In this document: positions 1 through 8,526 of the stretch, piece by piece
Numbering within the stretch: position 1 is the first letter of the stretch
How the letters are laid out: every line of letters begins with the position of its first letter
Made by a program: the position numbers and the translations under genes
The notes under the pieces: generated by a model
The model's input: only the letters and a program-made list of their open reading frames with translations
Databases searched by the model: none
Told to the model about the DNA's origin: nothing
Assembly: GCF_030813415.1 (NCBI RefSeq)
Contig: NZ_JAUSUF010000002.1
Location: forward strand, 62,001 to 126,000
Direction: 5' to 3'
Length of the DNA: 64,000 bases
Origin: Eubacterium multiforme
GTDB lineage: Bacteria; Bacillota; Clostridia; Clostridiales; Clostridiaceae

Positions 1-557
1 ATTCAACTGTACAAGAAGTTCTTACTGCTTTAGTTGCTAAACTTGGTGAGAACATGACAGTTAGAAGATTTGAAAGATTATCAGTTGAAAAGGGAGCTAT
101 CCAAAGCTACATTCACGGTGGTGGAAGAATCGGAGTTTTAGTTGAAGTTGCAACTGAAGGAGATGCTAAAGTAGCTGCTGAGGTAGCTAGAGAAGTTTGT
201 ATGCAAGTAGCTGCTGCAAATCCATTATTCTTAAATAGAGATTCAGTAGATCAAGAATCTTTAGAAAAAGAAAAAGAAATCTATAGAGTTCAAGCTTTAA
301 ATGAAGGAAAACCAGAAAAAATCGTTGACAAAATGGTTATGGGAAGAATCCAAAAGTACTTCAAAGAAGTTTGCTTAGTAGACCAAGTATGGGTTAAAGA
401 TGGAGATAAGACAATAACTAAGTTATTAGAAGAAAAGTCAAAAGAAGCAGGTGCTCCAATGACTATAACAAAGTTTGTTAGATTTGAAAGAGGCGAAGGA
501 ATCGAAAAGAAAGAAGAAAACTTTGCTGAAGAAGTTGCAAGACAAATGGGTAAATAG
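1..557 (+). CDS. tsf: Elongation factor Ts, C-terminal part (cut by window edge)
   Basis: The reading frame is open from base 3, so this is the last ~185 codons of a protein usually near 300 aa; the N-terminal UBA-like domain and the start lie outside the window. EF-Ts catalyses GDP/GTP exchange on EF-Tu in the cytoplasm. The visible part contains the stretch [12 protein letters not shown] followed by [15 protein letters not shown] and the coiled-coil-like segment, all typical of the dimerisation domains. An ATG at 54 is internal and should not be taken as the start. A strong terminator lies just downstream, before pyrH, as in many Firmicutes with the order rpsB-tsf-pyrH-frr. Confidence 0.95.
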   Translation, partial: STVQEVLTALVAKLGENMTVRRFERLSVEKGAIQSYIHGGGRIGVLVEVATEGDAKVAAEVAREVCMQVAAANPLFLNRDSVDQESLEKEKEIYRVQALNEGKPEKIVDKMVMGRIQKYFKEVCLVDQVWVKDGDKTITKLLEEKSKEAGAPMTITKFVRFERGEGIEKKEENFAEEVARQMGK

Positions 558-564
558 TAACCTT

Positions 565-597
565 AAAAAAGAGAACACCTTGTGTTCTCTTTTTTTA
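565..597 (+). terminator. Intrinsic terminator after tsf
   Basis: A near-perfect stem (AAAAAAGAGAACAC pairing with GTGTTCTCTTTTTT, 3-nt loop) runs straight into a T tract. It sits 8 bp after the tsf stop and ~30 bp before pyrH, so it probably reduces rather than abolishes pyrH expression unless pyrH has its own promoter, which is not obvious here. Confidence 0.88.
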
Positions 598-629
598 AAA
601 ATAATAATGAATATTTCGGAGGGATTATA

Positions 630-1340
630 ATGGCAGATTGTAAATATAATAGAGTAATACTAAAATTATCTGGAGAAGCTCTTGCTGGAACTAATGGATT
701 TGGATTAGATTTTACTGTTGCAACAAGAATAGCTTTAGAAATAAAGCAATTAATAGAGGCTGGCGTAGAAGTTGGTTGTGTTGTTGGTGGCGGAAACATT
801 TGGAGAGGAAGAAGTGGGGAAGGAATGGATAGAACCACTGCTGATTACATGGGCATGATGGCAACATGTATTAATGCATTAGCTCTTCAAGATTCATTAG
901 AACAAGTTGGAGTAGATACTAGAGTTTTAACTGCTATTGAAATGAAAGAAATTGCGGAACCGTTTATAAGAAGAAGAGCTATGAGACATTTAGAAAAGGG
1001 AAGAGTTGTTATATTTGCAGCAGGAACTGGAAATCCATATTTCTCAACTGATACAACAGCAGCTCTTAGAGCAGCAGAAATAGAAGCTGATGTTATTCTT
1101 TTAGCTAAAAAAGTTGATGGCGTTTATGATAAGGACCCTCATAAGTATTCAGATGCAAAAAAATATGATAAACTATCATATATAGAAGTTTTAGAACAAG
1201 GATTACAAGTAATGGATTCTACTGCAACTTCTTTATGTATGGATAATGAAATTCCAATATTAGTATTTGGTTTAGATGAACCAGGTAATATTCAAAAAGC
1301 TATTAGTGGAGAGAAGATAGGCACACTAGTGTCAAAATAA
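630..1340 (+). CDS. pyrH: Uridylate (UMP) kinase
   Basis: PyrH phosphorylates UMP to UDP with ATP in pyrimidine nucleotide synthesis and belongs to the amino-acid-kinase fold. The 236-aa product has the N-terminal [11 protein letters not shown] nucleotide-binding motif, the [10 protein letters not shown] glycine-rich loop and the C-terminal DGVYDKDP segment of bacterial UMP kinases. The ATG at 630 is preceded at good distance by GGAGGG; an upstream in-frame ATG at 582 lies in the tsf terminator and has no binding site. The order tsf-pyrH-frr is conserved in Firmicutes. Confidence 0.95.
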   Translation: MADCKYNRVILKLSGEALAGTNGFGLDFTVATRIALEIKQLIEAGVEVGCVVGGGNIWRGRSGEGMDRTTADYMGMMATCINALALQDSLEQVGVDTRVLTAIEMKEIAEPFIRRRAMRHLEKGRVVIFAAGTGNPYFSTDTTAALRAAEIEADVILLAKKVDGVYDKDPHKYSDAKKYDKLSYIEVLEQGLQVMDSTATSLCMDNEIPILVFGLDEPGNIQKAISGEKIGTLVSK

Positions 1341-1353
1341 AAGGAGGATATTT

Positions 1354-1911
1354 ATGAGTAAAGACATTCTTAAAAATGCTGAAGAGAAAATGAAAAAAAC
1401 AATAAGTGTTTTAGAAAGTGATTTATCAACAATGAAGGCTGGAAGAGCTAATCCAACAATGCTTGACAGAATTCAAGTTGAATATTATGGAAGTATGTGC
1501 CCAGTTAATCAAGTGGCAAACATATCAGCTCCAGAACCAAGAGTTCTTCAAATAACTCCTTGGGAAACAACACTTTTAAAAGACATTGAAAGAGCTATAC
1601 TTACTTCAGATTTAGGATTAAATCCTTCAAATGATGGTGCTGTTATTAGATTAATAATACCAGAATTAACAGAAGAAACTAGAAAGAATTTAGTTAAAAA
1701 CGTTAAAAAAGCTGGAGAAGATTCAAAAATTGCTTTAAGATCAGTTAGAAGAGACTCTAATGATAAAATCAAGTCTTTAAAGAAAGACGGAGATATTACA
1801 GAAGACGAAACTAAGAGATTAGAAGATGATATTCAAAAGGTTACAGATAAATTTGTAAAAGAAATTGATAAAATAATAGAAGAAAAAGAAAAAGAGATAA
1901 TGTCAATTTAG
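1354..1911 (+). CDS. frr: Ribosome recycling factor
   Basis: The 185-aa product is full length for RRF, which with EF-G splits post-termination ribosomes. It shows the family pattern: N-terminal helix, a MKAGRANPTMLDRIQVEYYG-type segment, and the C-terminal three-helix region ending in a charged helix. AAGGAGG lies 7 bp before the ATG, and the gene follows pyrH by 13 bp, so the two are co-transcribed. A terminator follows directly. Confidence 0.95.
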   Translation: MSKDILKNAEEKMKKTISVLESDLSTMKAGRANPTMLDRIQVEYYGSMCPVNQVANISAPEPRVLQITPWETTLLKDIERAILTSDLGLNPSNDGAVIRLIIPELTEETRKNLVKNVKKAGEDSKIALRSVRRDSNDKIKSLKKDGDITEDETKRLEDDIQKVTDKFVKEIDKIIEEKEKEIMSI

Positions 1912-1918
1912 TTTAAGT

Positions 1919-1946
1919 AAAAAACCTGCTCTTTAGCAGGTTTTTT
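1919..1946 (+). terminator. Intrinsic terminator after frr
   Basis: AAAAAACCTGCT pairs with AGCAGGTTTTTT around a CTTT loop, a compact GC-containing stem ending in six T. It closes the pyrH-frr unit. Confidence 0.92.
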
Positions 1947-1976
1947 ATACTAACAAAAGAGTGGGGAGGAAAACTC

Positions 1977-2738
1977 ATGCTTAAGTTTTTTAAAGGGGAA
2001 AAGATTAGTGAAAATGAGGATATAAGTCTTGATATGGACAATATTCCTAAACATGTTGCCATTATAATGGATGGTAATGGTAGATGGGCTAAAAAGAGAA
2101 AACTTCCAAGAACTATGGGTCATAAAGCTGGTGTTGAAACAATTCGTAGAATTTTAAAAGAATCAGATAAACTTGGAATCAAATATATGACTCTTTATGC
2201 ATTCTCAACTGAAAATTGGAAGAGACCAAAGGATGAAGTTAATGCATTAATGAAATTATTAATACAATATTTAAGACAAGAAATTAATGAGCTACATAAA
2301 AATGGCGTTAAAATAAATGTTTTAGGAGATATTTCAAGACTTCCTAAAGAGTGTCAAGAAGAAATAGATAAATCTGTTATTAAAACAAAAGATAACAAAG
2401 GTGTAACTATGAATATTGCATTAAATTATGGCGGAAGAGATGAAATATTAAGAGCAACTAAATTAATTTCAGAGGAAGTTTTAAAGGGAAATATAAATCC
2501 TTTAGAAATTGATGAAAATATTTTTGAAAATTATTTATATACAAAAGGAATACCAGATCCAGATATAATAATTAGACCATCAGGTGAGCAAAGATTAAGT
2601 AATTTTCTTTTATGGCAATGTGCCTATTCAGAATTTTGGTATTCAAATATTTGTTGGCCAGATTTTAAAGAAGAAGACCTTCATAGAGCTATTTATGATT
2701 TTCAAAAGAGAGATAGAAGGTTTGGTGGGGTAAAATAA
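1977..2738 (+). CDS. uppS: Undecaprenyl diphosphate synthase (isoprenyl transferase)
   Basis: UppS makes the C55 lipid carrier for peptidoglycan and teichoic acid by cis-condensation of IPP onto FPP. The 253-aa protein has the catalytic MDGNGRWAKKR motif (Asp near residue 32), LYAFSTENWKRP, and the C-terminal DPDIIIRPSGEQRLSNF and LLWQCAYSEF motifs. RPSG replaces the more usual RTSG, a mild variation. The start has a GGGGAGG site upstream. It begins the lipid/isoprenoid block uppS-cdsA-(two membrane genes)-dxr-rseP-ispG. Confidence 0.95.
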   Translation: MLKFFKGEKISENEDISLDMDNIPKHVAIIMDGNGRWAKKRKLPRTMGHKAGVETIRRILKESDKLGIKYMTLYAFSTENWKRPKDEVNALMKLLIQYLRQEINELHKNGVKINVLGDISRLPKECQEEIDKSVIKTKDNKGVTMNIALNYGGRDEILRATKLISEEVLKGNINPLEIDENIFENYLYTKGIPDPDIIIRPSGEQRLSNFLLWQCAYSEFWYSNICWPDFKEEDLHRAIYDFQKRDRRFGGVK

Positions 2739-2759
2739 AATAAACGAGGTGGTTTTTAA

Positions 2760-3554
2760 GTGAAATCAAACAATAGATATCTTGGCGCTTTAATGATAGC
2801 TCCCTTTATTATATTTGTATTTTTAGGTGGTTTGTGGTTAGAAGCCTTTACAGTAGTATTATCAATACTTGGAATGTATGAATTTTATAATGCGTTAAAA
2901 CAAAAGGATTTTCATCCAATTTCAATTGTAGGATATATATTAATAATTGTTTATTATCTTACAAATACTAATTTTAATACATTAACTTATATAGTTGTTT
3001 TTGCAACCTTTATACTTTTAATGATACCTGTTATAAATTTAAAATATACTTTTATAGATGTTGCTATTACACTTCTTGGATTCTTATATGTAGGAATTTT
3101 ATTTAGTTTTTTACATTTAGTAAATATGAAGTTTGGTGGACAATATTTAGTTTGGCTTATATTTATAGGTTCTTGGATGACAGATACTTCAGCATATTAT
3201 GCAGGAAGATTTTTTGGAAAACATAAATTATGTCCTAAAGTTAGTCCTAAAAAAACTATAGAAGGTTCAATTGGTGGAATGATTGGTTCTACAATTTTTT
3301 GTGGATTATTTGGGATAATAGTATCTAAGTATATTTATATAATGCCAGTATATAATTATTTTATAATAGGAGCTTTATGTGGTATATTTAGCCAATTTGG
3401 AGATTTAGTTGCATCATCAATAAAAAGATATGTTGGAATAAAAGATTATAGTAACTTAATACCTGGACACGGTGGTATATTAGATAGATTTGACAGTATA
3501 CTTTTTTCAGGTCTTGTAGTATTTTATTATTTAACTTTTATTGTGGTAATATAA
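2760..3554 (+). CDS. cdsA: Phosphatidate cytidylyltransferase (CDP-diglyceride synthase)
   Basis: CdsA converts phosphatidic acid and CTP into CDP-diacylglycerol, the precursor of phosphatidylglycerol made by PgsA (encoded at 30708). The 264-aa protein is almost entirely hydrophobic helices (about eight) and carries the C-terminal signature SPKKTIEGSIGG ... SQFGDLVASSIKRY ... PGHGGILDRFDS. The start is GTG with AGGTGG upstream, 21 bp after uppS. A terminator-like hairpin follows. Confidence 0.94.
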   Translation: MKSNNRYLGALMIAPFIIFVFLGGLWLEAFTVVLSILGMYEFYNALKQKDFHPISIVGYILIIVYYLTNTNFNTLTYIVVFATFILLMIPVINLKYTFIDVAITLLGFLYVGILFSFLHLVNMKFGGQYLVWLIFIGSWMTDTSAYYAGRFFGKHKLCPKVSPKKTIEGSIGGMIGSTIFCGLFGIIVSKYIYIMPVYNYFIIGALCGIFSQFGDLVASSIKRYVGIKDYSNLIPGHGGILDRFDSILFSGLVVFYYLTFIVVI

Positions 3555-3557
3555 AAT

Positions 3558-3593
3558 AAGGGTTCTAAAAGTAAAACTTTTAGAGCTCTTTTT
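3558..3593 (+). terminator. Probable terminator after cdsA
   Basis: TTCTAAAAG pairs with CTTTTAGAG around a short TAAAA loop and is followed by a six-T tract. The base of the stem has mismatches, so confidence is moderate. Confidence 0.7.
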
Positions 3594-3741
3594 TCTATGT
3601 AAAAATTAAAAGTATATATTATAAATTTGATTTTTTATATATATGAAGGTTAAATTACTATTTCATTATTAATAGTATATTTATTATTTATAAGAGCACA
3701 ATATATTTATGATAACAAAAACTTATAAAGGAGGAATTTTA

Positions 3742-4116
3742 ATGGAAGATAATAAATATACTGAAAGAAAACATTCAAATGGTAATAGCTTTTTTGGATG
3801 GATAATAAGGCTTATATTATTTGCAATAGTTCTTGGAGTAACATCATTTTTTACACCAGGTTTTTCTATTAAGGGATTGTGGTCATTTTTATTAGCTGCA
3901 TTTATAATAACTGTAGTAGATTATTTAATAGAATCATTTATGGGTGTTGATGCATCTCCCTTTGGAAAAGGCATAAAAGGATTTGTTATAGCTGCTGTAA
4001 TAATATATTTAGCACAATTTTTAGTGCCACATATGAGAGTATCAATAATAGGTGCTTTATTAGCTGCTGTAGTTATTGGCATAATAGATGCAATACTACC
4101 TGGAAGAGTAATGTAA
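3742..4116 (+). CDS. Four-helix membrane protein, phage-holin family 4 (PF04020-like)
   Basis: The 124-aa product has a short charged N-terminus followed by about four hydrophobic helices, with conserved-looking segments FTPGFSIKGLWSFLLAAF and IIDAILPGRVM. This matches the small 'phage holin family' membrane proteins found in many Firmicute chromosomes; the name reflects fold similarity, and a lytic role is not implied. The ATG at 3742 follows AAAGGAGG at ideal distance; an upstream ATG at 3709 precedes that site and is rejected. It has its own 5' gap and a terminator after it, so it is probably monocistronic. True function unknown. Confidence 0.75.
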   Translation: MEDNKYTERKHSNGNSFFGWIIRLILFAIVLGVTSFFTPGFSIKGLWSFLLAAFIITVVDYLIESFMGVDASPFGKGIKGFVIAAVIIYLAQFLVPHMRVSIIGALLAAVVIGIIDAILPGRVM

Positions 4117-4149
4117 ATTTTTCATTTAATTAAAAAATATAAAATTTAT

Positions 4150-4179
4150 AAGTCTTAGATAAATTCTAAGGCTTTTTTT
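4150..4179 (+). terminator. Intrinsic terminator after the holin-family gene
   Basis: A GTCTTAGA / TCTAAGGC stem with a short AT loop (one G-T pair) is followed by seven T. Confidence 0.82.
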
Positions 4180-4216
4180 GCTGCATATAAATATAAAATA
4201 AAGGAGGATAGTAAAT

Positions 4217-5179
4217 GTGAAATTAAAAGAAGATCAAAAAAAGCTTTTAGAATCCTTAATAGTATTATTAGGAATATTTATTTTTGTAATTATTATTAGA
4301 AATTATTTTAAACCATTTTTATGGATAATAATAATATTTGTATTAAGTAGTCCTTTATATAATATTTTTACAAAACTTAAAATAAGTAAAAAAATATCTG
4401 CAACTTTAAGTTTATTATTTTTAAATATTATTGTTTTTTTATTTATTTATTATTTAGGAAGAAATATTTTTGAATTAGTAAACAATATTTATATTAGCAA
4501 TATAAACATAATGAATAAATTTTTATTAGATATAAGTGAAGTTTTAGAAAGTATAATTGGAAATATTAATATTAGCGGAGAAGCTGTTAAACTTCTCCAT
4601 CCTAGAGTTATAACAGCAGGAGCTTTTAATGTAGGTGAAGGAATAATAAGTTATTTTATAGGTAATATATGTTCATTTTTTATTTTGACAGATAAAGATA
4701 AACTTATAGGATATATGAATAGAATTATTCCAAGAAATCTTTTTAAAAGGATCAATAAGGGAAGTCATAACATAAAAAGTATTATATCTATTCAAATTAT
4801 ATTAGTTTTAATATCAACCTTAATAATTATTGTAGGATTTATAATATTTAATATAAAAAATTCTTTTATTTTAGGTGTAATTTGTGGTATCTTAGATTTA
4901 CTTCCATATGTAGGAACCATAATTGTATTTATACCAATTATAATATACAATATTATAGTAAAAGATTATTTGATTGCTTTTGGACTTATATGTCTTTATA
5001 TATTAGTTCAAGTTATAAGAGAAATATTAGAGGCAAAACTTTTAAGCAATAAATTCAATGTACATCCTTTAATTATATTTCTTTCAATTTATATTGGAAT
5101 AAAGGTTTTTGGTATTCTTGGAATTATTATAGGGCCTTTATATAGTATGATGGTTAGAGATATATTTTGTGAGGATTAA
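4217..5179 (+). CDS. AI-2E family membrane transporter
   Basis: The 320-aa protein has the family's layout: a pair of N-terminal transmembrane helices, a soluble middle section, and a C-terminal bundle with the PYVGTIIVFIPI segment and a final IIIGPLYSMM-type helix. Members are proposed exporters of small molecules or ions (Na+/H+ antiport has been shown for some); the substrate here cannot be read from sequence. The start is GTG at 4217; an overlapping ATG at 4215 reads directly into TGA. AAGGAGG lies upstream. It runs into dxr with only 22 bp between them, so it is probably co-transcribed with the isoprenoid genes. Confidence 0.8.
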   Translation: MKLKEDQKKLLESLIVLLGIFIFVIIIRNYFKPFLWIIIIFVLSSPLYNIFTKLKISKKISATLSLLFLNIIVFLFIYYLGRNIFELVNNIYISNINIMNKFLLDISEVLESIIGNINISGEAVKLLHPRVITAGAFNVGEGIISYFIGNICSFFILTDKDKLIGYMNRIIPRNLFKRINKGSHNIKSIISIQIILVLISTLIIIVGFIIFNIKNSFILGVICGILDLLPYVGTIIVFIPIIIYNIIVKDYLIAFGLICLYILVQVIREILEAKLLSNKFNVHPLIIFLSIYIGIKVFGILGIIIGPLYSMMVRDIFCED

Positions 5180-5201
5180 GAAACAGGCGGAGGAAGATAA
5201 A

Positions 5202-6359
5202 ATGAGAAATATTTCAATATTAGGAGCTACAGGCTCTATTGGAACACAAACTTTAGATGTAATTAGACATTCAGAAGGAATAAACTTAATAGGGGTAACT
5301 GCAAATACTTCTGTTAATAAGATAAAAGAAATAATTGATGAATTTTCACCAAAATATGTAGCTATGATGGATGAAATTTCAAAAAATGAAATAAAAGAAT
5401 ATGTAAAATACAAAGGATTAAATATAGAGGTTCTTTATGGGATAGAAGGTCTTAAAAAAATAGCTTCTTTAGATGAAATTGACACAGTTGTAACATCTGT
5501 TGTTGGTATGATAGGATTAGAACCAACAATTGAAGCAATAAGACATAAGAAAGATATTGCCCTTGCAAATAAAGAAACTTTAGTAGTTGCAGGAGAACTT
5601 GTTATGAAGGAAGCTAAAAAGTATGGAGTACAAATACTTCCAGTTGATTCAGAACATAGTGCAATATTTCAAAGTCTTAGAGGAAATTCTTTAAATACAT
5701 TAAAGAAAATAATACTTACAGCTTCAGGAGGACCTTTTAGAGGCAAAAAGGTAGAGGACTTAGAAAATATTAAAGTAGAAGAAGCGTTAAATCATCCAAA
5801 TTGGAGTATGGGAAGAAAGATAACAATAGATTCATCTACACTTATGAATAAAGGACTTGAAGTAATAGAAGCTCATTGGTTATTTAATTGTCCTTACGAA
5901 AATATTCAAGTTTTAGTTCATCCTCAAAGTGTTATTCACTCTATGGTAGAATATTCTGATAACAGTATAATTGCTCAGCTTGGTTCAGCTGATATGAGAC
6001 TTCCTATTCAATATGCACTTAATTATCCAGATAGGAAAAATTCTGTTGCAAAGGGAATAGATTTTTATGAAATATCAAAACTTACCTTTGAAAAACCTGA
6101 TATGGATACATTTAAATGTTTAAAATTAGCCTTTAAAGCAGGAATGGCTGGAGGTCTTATGCCTACAATTTTAAATGGAGCAAATGAAGAAGTTGTAGAT
6201 TTATTTTTAAATGAAAGAATTCCTTATATTAAAATAGCAGATATAATAGAGGAATGTATGGAACACTTTAAAGAAGAAGGTAAAAAGGAAGTAACTTTAG
6301 AAAATGTTATCCTTTTAGATAAGAAAGTTAAAGAATATGTAAGAAAGAAATATAATTAG
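5202..6359 (+). CDS. dxr: 1-deoxy-D-xylulose 5-phosphate reductoisomerase
   Basis: Dxr (IspC) performs the second step of the MEP isoprenoid pathway, turning DXP into MEP with NADPH. The 385-aa product has the N-terminal NADPH motif GATGSIGTQTLDVIR, the ANKETLVVAGE segment, metal-binding PVDSEHSAIFQ and the substrate loop around MNKGLEVIEAHWLF. The ATG at 5202 has GGAGGA upstream; an earlier in-frame ATG overlaps the end of the preceding gene. Together with ispG downstream it shows that this organism uses the MEP route. Confidence 0.96.
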   Translation: MRNISILGATGSIGTQTLDVIRHSEGINLIGVTANTSVNKIKEIIDEFSPKYVAMMDEISKNEIKEYVKYKGLNIEVLYGIEGLKKIASLDEIDTVVTSVVGMIGLEPTIEAIRHKKDIALANKETLVVAGELVMKEAKKYGVQILPVDSEHSAIFQSLRGNSLNTLKKIILTASGGPFRGKKVEDLENIKVEEALNHPNWSMGRKITIDSSTLMNKGLEVIEAHWLFNCPYENIQVLVHPQSVIHSMVEYSDNSIIAQLGSADMRLPIQYALNYPDRKNSVAKGIDFYEISKLTFEKPDMDTFKCLKLAFKAGMAGGLMPTILNGANEEVVDLFLNERIPYIKIADIIEECMEHFKEEGKKEVTLENVILLDKKVKEYVRKKYN

Positions 6360-6370
6360 GAGGAAACTTA

Positions 6371-7384
6371 ATGTATATATTATATGCAGTAATAGCGTTT
6401 AGCGTACTTATAATAGTTCATGAATTTGGTCATTTTATACTTGCTAAAATAAATGGAGTAAAGGTTGAAGAATTTTCTATAGGTATGGGACCTAAGATAT
6501 TTTCTATAGAAGGCAAGGAAACAAAATATTCATTAGGTATATTACCTATAGGTGGATATGTAAAAATGCTTGGAGAAGAAGAGGATGTTAATGATGATAA
6601 AAGTTTTTCTTCTAAATCTCCACTTAGAAAGATTACAATTATTTTAGCAGGTGCTATAATGAACATAGTTCTTGCATTAGTAATTTATACTGCATTATCA
6701 GCACATTTTGGTTTTGCATTACCAAAGGTAGCAACTGTAGTAGATGGAAGTCCAGCTTACAAAGTTGGTATAAAACCAGGAGACGAATTTAAAAAAATAG
6801 ATGGTCATAAGATTTTTACATCAGAAGATATTACAATTGGAGTAGGTCTTGCAAAGGGTAAGGCTGTAAATTTAGAGGTTGAGAGAGATGGAAAGTTACT
6901 TAATTTTGATGTAAAACCAGAATATAATAAAAAAGAAAAAAGAGATTTAATAGGATTTGGCTTTGAAACAGTAAAAAATCCAACAATAGGTCAAAGCTTT
7001 AGAGAAAGTTTTAATCAGACAGCATCAACAGTAAGTCAGACCTTTAATGGACTTAAAATGATAGTTACTGGTAAAGCAAATTTAAAAACTGATGTTGGAG
7101 GTCCTGTAACTATTATAAGGTTATCAGGTGCAGTTGCAAAAACAGGAATATGGAATTTATTAAACTTTACAGCACTTATAAGTATAAATCTTGCTGTATT
7201 TAATTTATTACCATTCCCAGCTTTAGATGGTGGATGGACAGTAATACTTTTAATAGAACTTATAACTAGAAGAAAAGTTCCAGAAAAAGTAGTAAATTCT
7301 TTAAACTTTGTTGGATTTGCAATGCTTATGGGACTTATGGTTCTAGTAACAGTTAAGGATATATTATTTCCAATAAAATTTTAG
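6371..7384 (+). CDS. rseP: Site-2 membrane metalloprotease RseP
   Basis: RseP-type proteases cleave transmembrane segments of anti-sigma factors and remnant signal peptides. The 337-aa protein has the zinc motif HEFGH (H17-H21) in the first membrane helix, a single PDZ domain around residues 115-190 (GSPAYKVGIKPGDEF), and the C-terminal NLLPFPALDGGW motif that supplies the third zinc ligand. It lies 11 bp after dxr with a GGAGG site, in the classic dxr-rseP order. Confidence 0.94.
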   Translation: MYILYAVIAFSVLIIVHEFGHFILAKINGVKVEEFSIGMGPKIFSIEGKETKYSLGILPIGGYVKMLGEEEDVNDDKSFSSKSPLRKITIILAGAIMNIVLALVIYTALSAHFGFALPKVATVVDGSPAYKVGIKPGDEFKKIDGHKIFTSEDITIGVGLAKGKAVNLEVERDGKLLNFDVKPEYNKKEKRDLIGFGFETVKNPTIGQSFRESFNQTASTVSQTFNGLKMIVTGKANLKTDVGGPVTIIRLSGAVAKTGIWNLLNFTALISINLAVFNLLPFPALDGGWTVILLIELITRRKVPEKVVNSLNFVGFAMLMGLMVLVTVKDILFPIKF

Positions 7385-7396
7385 GAGAGAAAATAA

Positions 7397-8446
7397 ATGG
7401 ATAGAAAGATAACAAGGGTAGTTAATGTTTGTGGCGTTTTAATTGGTGGAGAAGAACCAGTTGTTATACAATCAATGACTAACACAGATACAAGAGATGT
7501 AGAAAAAACATTAAATCAAATAGATAAATTAGTAAGTGAAGGCTGTCAAATTGTAAGATGTGCAGTGCCTGATATGGAAGCTTGCGAGGCACTTAAAGAA
7601 ATTACAGCAAAATCTAAGGTGCCAATAGTTGCAGATATTCACTTTGATTATAGATTAGCTCTTAAAGCTATTGATAATGGAGTAGCTAAACTTAGAATAA
7701 ATCCAGGTAATATTGGAAGCATAGATAGAATAAAAGCAGTTGTTGAAAAGGCAAAGGAGAAGAAAATTCCAATAAGAATTGGAGTTAATTCAGGTTCTTT
7801 AGAAAAGGATATTTTAAAAAGAGATGGTAAGCCAACAGCTAAAGGATTAGTTGAAAGTGCATTAAGACATGTTAAGATATTGGAAGATTTAGAGTTTTAT
7901 GATATAGTTATTTCAATAAAATCTTCAAATGTTCCTATGATGATAGAAAGTTATAGACTTATGAGTGAAAAATGTAATTATCCATTACATTTAGGTGTTA
8001 CAGAGTCTGGAACAACATTTAAAGGAACAATAAAATCAAGTGTAGGTATAGGAACTCTTTTAGCAGAAGGAATAGGAAATACTATAAGAGTATCACTAAC
8101 ATCAGATCCTATTGAAGAAATTAAAGTTGCAAAGGAAATACTTAAATCTTTAGGATATATAAAGGAAGGAATAGAGTTTGTGTCTTGCCCTACTTGTGGA
8201 AGAACTGAAATAAATTTAATTAAAATAGCAAATGAAGTTGAAAAAAGACTTGAAGGCTCAAAAAAGAATATAAAGGTTGCTGTTATGGGGTGTGTTGTTA
8301 ATGGCCCAGGAGAAGCAAGGGAAGCTGATATTGGTATTGCTGGCGGAAAAGGCGTTGGCATAATCTTTAAAAAAGGCGAAATAGTAAAGAAGGTAAAAGA
8401 AGAAGATTTAGTTGATGAACTTATAAAGGAAATAGAATCATTATAA
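7397..8446 (+). CDS. ispG: 4-hydroxy-3-methylbut-2-enyl diphosphate synthase (flavodoxin/ferredoxin)
   Basis: IspG (GcpE) carries out the penultimate MEP-pathway step, reducing MEcPP to HMBPP with a [4Fe-4S] cluster. The 349-aa product contains the TIM-barrel opening VVIQSMTNTDTRD, and the cluster cysteines C264 and C267 (SCPTCGR) plus C299 (GCVVNGPGE). It is the last gene before a terminator, 12 bp after rseP. IspG is the short, plant-insert-free bacterial form. Confidence 0.96.
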   Translation: MDRKITRVVNVCGVLIGGEEPVVIQSMTNTDTRDVEKTLNQIDKLVSEGCQIVRCAVPDMEACEALKEITAKSKVPIVADIHFDYRLALKAIDNGVAKLRINPGNIGSIDRIKAVVEKAKEKKIPIRIGVNSGSLEKDILKRDGKPTAKGLVESALRHVKILEDLEFYDIVISIKSSNVPMMIESYRLMSEKCNYPLHLGVTESGTTFKGTIKSSVGIGTLLAEGIGNTIRVSLTSDPIEEIKVAKEILKSLGYIKEGIEFVSCPTCGRTEINLIKIANEVEKRLEGSKKNIKVAVMGCVVNGPGEAREADIGIAGGKGVGIIFKKGEIVKKVKEEDLVDELIKEIESL

Positions 8447-8462
8447 GGCTCATACTATAAAA

Positions 8463-8495
8463 TAACCCTCAAAATTAAATTTATTTTGAGGGTTA
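8463..8495 (+). terminator. Terminator after ispG
   Basis: TAACCCTCAAAAT pairs perfectly with ATTTTGAGGGTTA around a short AT loop. The following T-run is short and interrupted (TATTTTT), but the stem is strong and the position, between ispG and polC, is right. Confidence 0.75.
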
Positions 8496-8526
8496 ATATT
8501 TTTAATAGAAAAAAGGAGGGAATCCT

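Noticed and set aside
3742-4116. Prophage remnant based on the holin-family gene
   Set aside because: No other phage genes nearby, base composition is like the neighbours, and the family is common in bacterial chromosomes.
7978-8361. Minus-strand 127-codon ORF within ispG
   Set aside because: Low-complexity Ser/Pro/Ile composition reflects the complement of coding DNA; ispG is intact on the other strand.
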